Source of the DNA: Ferruginibacter sp.
GTDB taxonomy: Bacteria; Bacteroidota; Bacteroidia; Chitinophagales; Chitinophagaceae
DNA: 5,920 nt
NCBI GenBank assembly: GCA_030831725.1
Contig: JAURKN010000027.1
Coordinates: forward strand, 1-5,920
Reading direction: 5' to 3'
Part shown: positions 1-5,920 of the stretch, one piece after another
Layout of the letters: the number at the start of each line of letters is the position of its first letter
How positions within the stretch are numbered: position 1 is the stretch's first letter
Position numbers and translations under genes: made by a program
The notes under the pieces: generated by a model
Databases searched by the model: none
What the model was told of the DNA's origin: nothing
The model's input: the letters and a program-made list of their open reading frames with translations, nothing else

Positions 1-177
1 TATTTTCGGATATCTCCTTCGATGGAAACCGTTCCTGCCGACAATACTTGGAAAATGTTTTCGACTTTTGCTCCTTTACTATCGAAAAGGGTCAGATGGA
101 TTTTTTGATTTTTTTTGTTGTCAAAACGTATCTGGAATCTACCGGACGTAGGATTGGGAAAAACAGATATTCCCGAT
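1..177 (-). other. T9SS type A C-terminal sorting domain (incomplete)
   Basis: From about residue 1818 the peptidase reads GISVFPNPTSGRFQIRF, then HLTLFDSKGAKV and a final visible stretch ending in SIEGDIRK. This is the standard layout of the Por-secretion/T9SS type A sorting domain: VxPNPxxG, then alternating beta strands, with a closing G-(I/V)-Y-F/L-x-K/R strand that would lie past the left edge. The domain sends the protein through the T9SS outer-membrane channel and is normally cleaved, with attachment to the cell surface or release. About 58 residues are visible. Confidence 0.92.
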
Positions 178-3100
178 ACAGTTGAATCACCGATTGTCAC
201 CGTTGCCGGCTGATGGTCGCAGCCGACCTTACTTTTCACGGCATAATTTCCGATTTGCTCGTAACGAACCACATGGGATTGTCCGGTAACATCCGCCATC
301 AGACTTCCATTTTTATACCAGAAAAATGAATCGCTGGCAGGTAAGGCTGTTGCTGTTAATGTGGTGGAAAGACCAGGAAGCAATGTATAGTAAGGAGATG
401 CTGTCAATGACACCACAGGTATATTGTTAAAACTGATACCGACCGCATTTGTCGTTATGCTGCAAGGTTGATCAGAAACAATCAAACGGTACAACCTGTT
501 GGCCATTCCCATATCTATATTGATAACTTTCAATGTGTCTGAATTCGCACCCGGAATATCTGTGAATCCACCGGCGACAGTTCCGGTTTGCCATTGATAA
601 CTCGGTTGATTTCCATTTACTTTGGCAAAGAAAATCGCCGTATCTCCCGCGCATCCCGCAAACAAAACAGGCGCTGTGATGATTTGTGGAGTTGGAAGAA
701 TATTCAGAATTGCTGCATCACTCGTGAGGTACGGCTGACCCTGACAAACAGGGTAAATCAACACCCTGTACCTGTGTCCATTTTCAGAGGCGGAAACGGC
801 ATTGAGTTGGATTGTAGGATTTGTTTCACCATTGACGGTAGTGTATGTGATTCCTCCATCAACACTTTTTTCCCATTGATATCCAAGGGCCGGTCCTGTT
901 GTTTGAACACTGAATGAAACATCAGACCCTGGACAAACTCCCAGATTTTGTGGCTGTCCGGAAATATTGAGCGCCTGTGTAATCGTAAGCGTCGTGGCTG
1001 GCGAATACAATCCTGGTGTACATGCGTTGCTCACAAAAACCCTGTATTGATTGTTATTCATAGTGCCATTGACTCCATTGATTTGAAGCACAGCTGCATT
1101 TGCTCCGGGTATCGCAGTAAAGGTCAATCCTCCGTCTGTGCTTGATTCCCACTGATAGACGAGATTGGTTCCACTTGCAGAAACTGAAAAAATGGTGGTA
1201 TCTCCCACACAAACAGAATGATTGATGGAAACCGATTGAATTGTGACCGGTTCAATGATGTGAAGGGTAGCTTCGTTGCTGTATATTCCAGTGGAATCGC
1301 AGCTTCTGACTCTTGCTCGGAACTTGAATCCGTCATACATCATGTTTACTGTGGCGTAAGTTAAAGAGAGGTTGTTCGCAGCCGGAATGTCATTGAAAGT
1401 TACTCCGCCATCGGTACTGATCTGCCACTGGACGGTATAATCTGTTCCGCTCACTCCAACTTGAAATGAAGCAGAGGTGAATTCGCAAACATTTGCGTCT
1501 GACGGATTGGATGTTATTACCACAGGTGTCCTTACTGTCAAACTAGCAGAGTTAGATGTTACGGATCCTCCACAATTGTTTTGAATCACAACGCGATACC
1601 AGTTTTGGTTTTGCGAAAGTGTGACATTGTTCAATGTGATGAAAGTTGAATTTGCACCGTTGATATCTATGTAACTCAAACCTCCGTCGTTGCTGACTTG
1701 CCATTGATATTGAAGATTGCTTCCACTGGCGGAAACCTGTATCGTTACATTCCCACCAACGCATGCCAATCCATTGGTCGGCTGTGAAAGTATCGTGGTT
1801 TGGTTGCTCACAGAAAGCGTTGCCGTATTTGAATACAAAGTGATTGAGTTGCATCCTATGATTGCGAGTCTGTAAATGTTTCCATTTTGTTGTGCGGTTA
1901 CATTTGTCAGTGTAAGAGAGGCAGATGTAGCAACGGAAATGGGGGCAAAGGTCAATCCTCCATCTGTACTTATTTCCCATTGGTATGAATAAACATCTCC
2001 TGAAACCTGACATACGAATTGGGCGTTGTTTCCGTTGCAAACCGTGATGTTTGATGGTTGTGTTGTGATGGCAACAGGTGTCTTGACCGTCAAAAGAGCG
2101 AAATCACTGGTGTCTGCGGAAGGACAATTGTTGCTGACAATCAACCTGTATCTCTGATTGTTTTGATTGGCCTGTGTTACGGATATCGTGTATACGTTTG
2201 CGTTACTGTTGTTGATATTGTTAAAACTCAATCCGCCATCATTACTCACTTGCCACATGAATTGTGGACTTGTTCCGGTGGAAGCCACGGAGAAACTGGC
2301 GCTGTCACCTGCACATGAAGTGACGGAGGTTGGATTTTGGGTGATGTTCACAGGCGCACAAGAGTTGACTTCTGTGATTTTGGTCACAGTGTCGCTGTGC
2401 ATCAATTTGTTGTTGGATGCGTCGAAAAGGGTACTTCTGATGTTGACTACGGGAGCGCGCTCTAGTTTTATATCGTCAACATACCATCCGATGGAAGCTA
2501 CGGAGGCGTTGGATCCAAAGCGGAATCTGAATTTTACAGACTGATTGCTGAACGAACTCAAGTTTACAGATGAGAAAACAAATTGTTCCGCATCTCCGCT
2601 CCAAGCTTTTCTTCCCGACAAAGGATGTCCGGCCGTGGTAACCAAATTTCTGTTGTAATATCCTGTTGTGATTAGATTCTGTGCGTCTTTCCAGGATGTT
2701 CCATTGTCGGTACTGATTTCCAATACCGCTCCGTCGAAGCCGTCCTGTGTCTGATAACGGTGAAAAAATTGAAGTGCGGAAGTTCCGGTTCCTAAAGGAT
2801 ATGCGATTGATGACTCAAGTTTTTGGTCGGATGTTACGATCGCATTGGGCGTGAAAAACGAATTAGGACTGCTGACGCTTTGCGCATTTGATACAGACCA
2901 TGTGGATGAAGTAGTTGATGATGCTGATAGATTGGATGGGATTGTATTTCCGGTCACATTCTCTTCAAAAAGGGTTTGAGGTGTGAAATAAGCTCCTGCA
3001 TTCACTTCAACCACATAAGTATATATTTGATTGGCACCCGCATCAAAATTTACATTGAAACTTACAACCCTGTTTGTCGCATCATAACTTCCTCCAGAAA

Positions 3101-5630
3101 TATACGTGACGTTTGTTGGAAGTGTGTCTCTGATGATATAATTGGTAACAGGACTACAACTAGTCACTTCTGTAGTGAATTCTATCTGCTCTCCCACAAT
3201 TGCATTTATTTTATTAGTCTTTTTTCGTATTGTGACATACGGAGTGTAATCTGCGACTTGATCTGTTACGCTTGCTGATGAACCTTGCGATGCATTCTCT
3301 CCCATACCTCTTCTTCTGAATGCCTCTTTTATCGAACAGGAATAAGCTCCGTTGAAAAGGATGCTGTCCGCTTTCAGAATAGCATTTCTGCCGTCTATGA
3401 AACCGGGACTGCATGGTTGAAGTTTCATTCCCTCAGTTACTAGTTTCAAAGCGATAGCATTTCCTGCATTAGAATTTGCGTTGTAAATAGAGGGGGTAAT
3501 ACTACCTGTTTGCTGAATGATGTTCCATGTCATATCCCAAAGTGCGGCACACCAAATCTCCCCAAGATCATGGGTTTCGGCGGGAATGGTGGAAGCATAT
3601 ACTTTGTTGTTGATGTCCATGTCGGTGCAATACTTCTGAGTACGAATACCTGGCTGAACTGGCGTTTGTCCGATAACGTAAGTTCCTATTCCTCTTGGAG
3701 TAAGCGCGCCAGTGTTTAGGTTAGATGATGCCCAGTCCTGGGTAAGCATCAATGCATAATAATCACTCCATCCTTCTCCCATTTGCTCTGCATTTCCCAA
3801 ACAGGATGCTTGCGAAGGACCACCCGTCAAACGGTTGCTTGTTCCATGTGAAAATTCATGAACAACAACTCCATTGTCTACATCTCCATCCAGATTAGGT
3901 CCTACTCCAATTGTTACATTCAGGTTATTGCCCAGTTGATTTTTAAAAGTCAATCCATCATTGATCGATATCATGATGGCAGGAATTGTGATGGTGTTAT
4001 CTGTACCTCCCATAGTGATCGGAGCACCTTGAACATTATTGACCATGATTACTGCAATGGCTCCTGCAGTTTGTGCATTCTTGACTTTAACGGTGAAGTT
4101 GCAATTTCCCCTGTCTATCAGGGCGATTTTACCTAAAACGGAATTTGTCGGTTGTCCGATACATCCTTCATGGGTAGTACCTGCAGCTTGATCGTTATAG
4201 TATACTACCTGTCCCGTTCTTGGGCCGACAGTTACCAATTTGTTGGCTGTGCTGAAATTGCTTTCCACCGCCTGATATTGGCCTGCTATGCTCGAAGGAG
4301 TATTTACGGTAAGTGTCGGCACCGCGTTCCATAGATACATCTGCATTCTTCCGCTTCCTCCATCTGCAGGAGTGGAAAAATTTGCATTGTTTGTTCCACT
4401 ACCGTCCTGTGCATCTGCCAATACGGGATCATTGCCAATACCTCCACGTCCTTGATTGCTCGCTTGAAAGTTTCCGGCAGGTTCGTCGAATCCATACTGA
4501 TACATCACATCATGAATCACATTGTTCCAATAAAAAAGATTGGTTACGTTGAATTGTCTGTTGGGAGCTGGAGTTGTGATGCTAGGTGACGCAGTAAAAT
4601 CAGGAACAAAATCAAACAAGAGCGGATCTGAACCAGTGGATGAATTGGTTGCAATTCCTGTACCATTGTTTCCATCTGAATCTTCCTGAGCCCAAACATT
4701 GTTTCCTCTTGTGTAAATAAAGTCTGATGTTCCGTTGTTGTGCCATTTTAAACTCGTAGCATTTCCTGGAGCGGATGTCCATGGATTGTTGACCAGCGCG
4801 GGTGTGCCACCCGGATGCCTGGGGCTCTCTGCAGGAAAAGGTATTACCCTGTATGATGCGCCATTGATGATGGAAGGGCTTGATTCAGTGCCTGTGACTA
4901 AAAAAGGAGACAGTACTTTCTCTTCTTGATTGGCATTCATATTTCGTAAAGACACGCCAAAATCTCTTTGTTTCGGTTTTCCTGTTTTATCCCAATCGCA
5001 GTATACAGTCAGGTTATTTTCTCCAATCGGACTACCATTGTGAGCATCAATCCTGATCAGCCAATAGTCTGATGAGGAAATCGGTACCAGGTAAATCTGC
5101 CATGCCAGTTTGATGGATTGGTCTTCACAAACAACCCACATCAGTTCCGCTGTGATGTTCACCGAAGCGATACCAGCTTTTCCGAAATCCAGTTTTCTGC
5201 CTGGAATAATTGTAGTGGGTATCAAGATGCCGGGCTGATTGAGTTTTTTGGCATCAAGGGCCATTCTCACCGCTTGTTCGGGATGTATAGAAGGGAAAAC
5301 CCTGATATCACGCGTTTTTTCTTCAATCTCAGGTTGCCTGTTTCCGGTTAAAGAGACCAACTCGCCATTTTTAAAAGCTAAACTCATGATCTGATTGAAA
5401 ACGGGTACTCCTTTATGCGTTTGTTGTAAATAGACCAGATCGAGTTGAGAAACGGAGCTTCGATAAGCATCCGTAACCAAAAATTGGCTTAGGTCCAGTC
5501 CCGAGAGACCTGACTTTTCTTTGTTTTTATTGATGAGAGACAATGCGTTTTCTGTGGTAATGCTCTGCGAAATGGCCATTTGGAAGGCACCAAAAAGACA
5601 AACCATCATCAATATTTTTCTCAAGCCCAT
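1..5630 (-). CDS. T9SS-dependent M36 (fungalysin-like) zinc metallopeptidase with PA insert and Ig-like repeats, 3' end cut by window
   Basis: Probable secreted zinc endopeptidase that digests extracellular protein. The frame is open for 1876 codons with no stop or frameshift. Signal peptide: residues 1-20 (LRK, then a hydrophobic stretch, likely cut AIS/Q). FTP inhibitory propeptide: about 48-97 (QQTHKGVPVF). A PepSY-like stretch follows near 175-204. The M36 catalytic region runs to about 781: TNLFYWNNVIHD at 363-374, NDPVLADAQDG near 400, zinc site HEFSH at 591-595, third ligand E619 in GEGWSD, HDLGEIW at 687-693, and KEAFRRRGMGENA at its end. A PA domain sits at about 440-580 (GKIALIDRGNCNF at 500-512). 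Then come a DUF11-like domain (about 790-880), a jelly-roll-like domain ending in WYVDDI (W1049), Ig-like repeats (1094-1738), a divergent Ig/PKD-like module (W1771), and a T9SS type A sorting domain (VFPNPTSGRF, P1825). The ATG at 5630 directly precedes the signal peptide; no Shine-Dalgarno is visible, as is common in Bacteroidota. Family assignment is very secure; the substrate is unknown. Confidence 0.97.
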   Translation of the reverse strand, partial: MGLRKILMMVCLFGAFQMAISQSITTENALSLINKNKEKSGLSGLDLSQFLVTDAYRSSVSQLDLVYLQQTHKGVPVFNQIMSLAFKNGELVSLTGNRQPEIEEKTRDIRVFPSIHPEQAVRMALDAKKLNQPGILIPTTIIPGRKLDFGKAGIASVNITAELMWVVCEDQSIKLAWQIYLVPISSSDYWLIRIDAHNGSPIGENNLTVYCDWDKTGKPKQRDFGVSLRNMNANQEEKVLSPFLVTGTESSPSIINGASYRVIPFPAESPRHPGGTPALVNNPWTSAPGNATSLKWHNNGTSDFIYTRGNNVWAQEDSDGNNGTGIATNSSTGSDPLLFDFVPDFTASPSITTPAPNRQFNVTNLFYWNNVIHDVMYQYGFDEPAGNFQASNQGRGGIGNDPVLADAQDGSGTNNANFSTPADGGSGRMQMYLWNAVPTLTVNTPSSIAGQYQAVESNFSTANKLVTVGPRTGQVVYYNDQAAGTTHEGCIGQPTNSVLGKIALIDRGNCNFTVKVKNAQTAGAIAVIMVNNVQGAPITMGGTDNTITIPAIMISINDGLTFKNQLGNNLNVTIGVGPNLDGDVDNGVVVHEFSHGTSNRLTGGPSQASCLGNAEQMGEGWSDYYALMLTQDWASSNLNTGALTPRGIGTYVIGQTPVQPGIRTQKYCTDMDINNKVYASTIPAETHDLGEIWCAALWDMTWNIIQQTGSITPSIYNANSNAGNAIALKLVTEGMKLQPCSPGFIDGRNAILKADSILFNGAYSCSIKEAFRRRGMGENASQGSSASVTDQVADYTPYVTIRKKTNKINAIVGEQIEFTTEVTSCSPVTNYIIRDTLPTNVTYISGGSYDATNRVVSFNVNFDAGANQIYTYVVEVNAGAYFTPQTLFEENVTGNTIPSNLSASSTTSSTWSVSNAQSVSSPNSFFTPNAIVTSDQKLESSIAYPLGTGTSALQFFHRYQTQDGFDGAVLEISTDNGTSWKDAQNLITTGYYNRNLVTTAGHPLSGRKAWSGDAEQFVFSSVNLSSFSNQSVKFRFRFGSNASVASIGWYVDDIKLERAPVVNIRSTLFDASNNKLMHSDTVTKITEVNSCAPVNITQNPTSVTSCAGDSASFSVASTGTSPQFMWQVSNDGGLSFNNINNSNANVYTISVTQANQNNQRYRLIVSNNCPSADTSDFALLTVKTPVAITTQPSNITVCNGNNAQFVCQVSGDVYSYQWEISTDGGLTFAPISVATSASLTLTNVTAQQNGNIYRLAIIGCNSITLYSNTATLSVSNQTTILSQPTNGLACVGGNVTIQVSASGSNLQYQWQVSNDGGLSYIDINGANSTFITLNNVTLSQNQNWYRVVIQNNCGGSVTSNSASLTVRTPVVITSNPSDANVCEFTSASFQVGVSGTDYTVQWQISTDGGVTFNDIPAANNLSLTYATVNMMYDGFKFRARVRSCDSTGIYSNEATLHIIEPVTIQSVSINHSVCVGDTTIFSVSASGTNLVYQWESSTDGGLTFTAIPGANAAVLQINGVNGTMNNNQYRVFVSNACTPGLYSPATTLTITQALNISGQPQNLGVCPGSDVSFSVQTTGPALGYQWEKSVDGGITYTTVNGETNPTIQLNAVSASENGHRYRVLIYPVCQGQPYLTSDAAILNILPTPQIITAPVLFAGCAGDTAIFFAKVNGNQPSYQWQTGTVAGGFTDIPGANSDTLKVINIDMGMANRLYRLIVSDQPCSITTNAVGISFNNIPVVSLTASPYYTLLPGLSTTLTATALPASDSFFWYKNGSLMADVTGQSHVVRYEQIGNYAVKSKVGCDHQPATVTIGDSTVSGISVFPNPTSGRFQIRFDNKKNQKIHLTLFDSKGAKVENIFQVLSAGTVSIEGDIRK
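231..413 (-). other. Divergent eighth Ig/PKD-like module before the sorting domain
   Basis: Residues from about 1740 to 1800 of the peptidase form one more module after the seven regular repeats. It starts with VSLTASPYYTLLPG, has FFWYKNGSL with its Trp at 1771 (91 residues after that of unit 7), and ends near YAVKSKVGCDHQPATVTI. It lacks the first Cys of the regular units and resembles the PKD/Ig-like module that often directly precedes a T9SS sorting domain. The boundaries are approximate. Confidence 0.65.
414..2351 (-). repeat. Seven tandem Ig-like repeats, 276-base (92-residue) unit, inside the M36 peptidase gene
   Basis: Seven consecutive Ig-like beta-sandwich modules lie between the jelly-roll-like domain and the sorting domain. 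Each unit has a Cys near position 13 (as in TSCAGD), a core Trp at position 33 in a YQW-like motif, a DGG turn at 38-40 in units 1-6, a YR motif near 68, and a second Cys near 75-76. The core Trp residues are 1126, 1218, 1310, 1402, 1494, 1586 and 1680, so the spacing is exactly 92 five times, then 94. Approximate unit boundaries on the plus strand are 2076-2351, 1800-2075, 1524-1799, 1248-1523, 972-1247, 696-971 and 414-695. Unit 7 is the most divergent (VAGGFTDI instead of SxDGG). The units keep their length but differ clearly in sequence, so they look like old duplications. Such arrays usually act as stalks or bind surfaces or glycans; that role is inferred here. Confidence 0.92.
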
Positions 5631-5651
5631 GACATTTAATGTATTTATATC

Positions 5652-5659
5652 CAAAAGTA
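5652..5659 (-). promoter_or_regulatory. Candidate -7 element for the M36 peptidase gene
   Basis: Read on the minus strand this is TACTTTTG, a match to the Bacteroidota -7 consensus TAnnTTTG. It lies 21 bases upstream of the ATG at 5630, which would give a leader of only about 15 bases. I see no convincing TTTG -33 element at the right distance; the closest is an A/T-rich TTTT near 5682-5685. The match could be chance in A/T-rich DNA. Confidence 0.4.
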
Positions 5660-5758
5660 TCTTGAATTCCGAAGAATACCTAAAATACAGGAGGACGGCG
5701 CAAGGATATTCGTTGTATGTCGTTTCGGGATGTTTTTTCGGGAATTATGCAGTTATTT

Positions 5759-5789
5759 TTTGTCTTTAAGCCGCTCAGCCCTACCTTTG
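5759..5789 (+). promoter_or_regulatory. Bacteroidota housekeeping promoter for atpA
   Basis: TTTG at 5759-5762 is followed by 19 bases and then TACCTTTG at 5782-5789. This matches the Bacteroidota primary-sigma consensus (TTTG, 19-21 bases, TAnnTTTG) in both boxes and in spacing. Transcription would be expected to start near 5795-5797, giving a leader of about 45 bases before the atpA coding region. Both boxes lie outside any coding region and face rightward into atpA. Confidence 0.8.
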
Positions 5790-5799
5790 CACCCGATTT

Positions 5800-5811
5800 G
5801 GGCAGGTGCCC
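5800..5811 (+). other. Short GC-rich inverted repeat in the predicted atpA leader
   Basis: GGGCAGGTGCCC contains the inverted arms GGGC and GCCC around AGGT (five pairs with a two-base loop if the next pair is counted). It falls a few bases after the predicted transcription start, so it could form a small hairpin at the 5' end of the mRNA. It has no T-tract, so it is not a terminator. A role in mRNA stability or as a protein site is only a guess. Confidence 0.35.
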
Positions 5812-5840
5812 ATTTTATAATCTATCTCAATCTATTTTTT

Positions 5841-5920
5841 ATAGTAGAAATTAAACCAGATGAAATTTCGGCGATACTTCGCCAACAACTGAGCAATTTC
5901 AATGCAGGAGCCAGTTTGGA
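5841..5920 (+). CDS. atpA: F1F0 ATP synthase subunit alpha, N-terminus only, apparent ATA start
   Basis: Subunit alpha forms the alpha3-beta3 hexamer of F1 with beta and carries the non-catalytic nucleotide sites; the complex makes ATP from the proton or sodium gradient at the inner membrane. Only 26 full codons are visible. After the first codon they read VEIKPDEISAILRQQL and then SNFNAGASL, the conserved N-terminal helix of bacterial alpha subunits that contacts subunit delta. The Walker A site and all other domains lie beyond the right edge. Aligned to the family, the initiator Met falls on ATA at 5841-5843. No ATG or GTG is in frame nearby, and the upstream in-frame TTG at 5787 overlaps the -7 promoter box. 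The gene is divergent from the peptidase gene and has its own promoter, so atpH and the F0 genes do not directly precede it. The identity is secure; the start codon is not. Confidence 0.94.
   Translation, partial: MVEIKPDEISAILRQQLSNFNAGASL

Larger units (their letters stand above)
5631..5840. other. Divergent intergenic region between the peptidase gene and atpA
   Basis: These 210 bases separate two genes transcribed away from each other. The region holds the candidate peptidase -7 box (5652-5659), the atpA promoter (5759-5789) and the leader inverted repeat (5800-5811). The stretch 5660-5758 between the promoters shows no recognisable operator, RNA gene or small coding sequence. Confidence 0.8.

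Noticed and set aside
1..60. Peptidase as a truncated or frameshifted pseudogene
   Set aside because: The sorting-domain frame at the left edge matches the frame of the start codon, the HEFSH site and all eight core Trp codons, so the gene is intact as far as the window shows.
414..2351. Regular periodicity as a CRISPR array or non-coding satellite
   Set aside because: The period is 276 bases, the sequence is coding in one open frame, and the units encode diverged Ig-like domains, not identical short repeats with unique spacers.
588..4929. Plus-strand reading frames such as 588-917, 2167-2544, 2976-3278 and 3858-4136
   Set aside because: They lie opposite the continuous minus-strand peptidase frame, are short, are rich in Cys, Ser and Arg in a shadow-like way, and show no recognisable family motif.
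5633..5635. Alternative minus-strand ATG upstream of the chosen peptidase start
   Set aside because: It is out of frame with the signal peptide and the rest of the protein; the ATG at 5630 is in frame and directly precedes a good signal sequence.
5521..5769. Plus-strand reading frame across the peptidase start and the intergenic region
   Set aside because: It overlaps the signal peptide coding region in antisense, has no family resemblance, and ends within the atpA promoter region.
5787..5789. In-frame TTG as the true atpA start
   Set aside because: It lies inside the TACCTTTG promoter box, so it would not be transcribed from that promoter, and it would add an 18-residue hydrophobic extension not expected for subunit alpha.

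Overview
The window comes from a member of the Bacteroidota. Three signals support this: a type IX secretion (T9SS) C-terminal sorting domain on a large secreted protease, a near-ideal Bacteroidota promoter (TTTG, 19 bases, TAnnTTTG), and an ATP synthase alpha N-terminus of the type seen in that phylum. I cannot place it in a genus.

Positions 1-5630 are one uninterrupted minus-strand reading frame. It starts at 5630 and runs off the left edge, giving at least 1876 residues. It encodes a secreted zinc metallopeptidase of family M36 (fungalysin-like). In order it has a signal peptide, an FTP propeptide, an M36 catalytic domain with a protease-associated (PA) domain inserted ahead of HEFSH, a DUF11-like domain, a jelly-roll-like domain, seven Ig-like repeats on a strict 92-residue pitch, an eighth divergent Ig/PKD-like module, and the start of a T9SS type A sorting domain. 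Only the last part of the sorting domain, probably some 15-25 residues, lies outside the window. Apparent plus-strand reading frames across 1-5630 are shadows of this gene.

Positions 5631-5840 are a divergent intergenic region of about 210 bases. It holds a strong candidate promoter for the rightward gene, a weaker candidate promoter for the protease, and a short GC-rich inverted repeat in the predicted leader of the rightward gene.

Positions 5841-5920 hold the first 26 codons of atpA (F1F0 ATP synthase subunit alpha), cut by the right edge. The family's N-terminus aligns from an ATA codon. No ATG, GTG or plausible TTG start is in frame, so this is either a rare ATA start or a base error.

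The two genes are divergent and functionally unrelated: one is an exported protease that probably breaks down extracellular protein, the other a housekeeping energy gene. I found no RNA gene, CRISPR array, insertion sequence or clear terminator. No wholly new system is evident; the most unusual points are the atpA start codon and the very regular Ig-like array.
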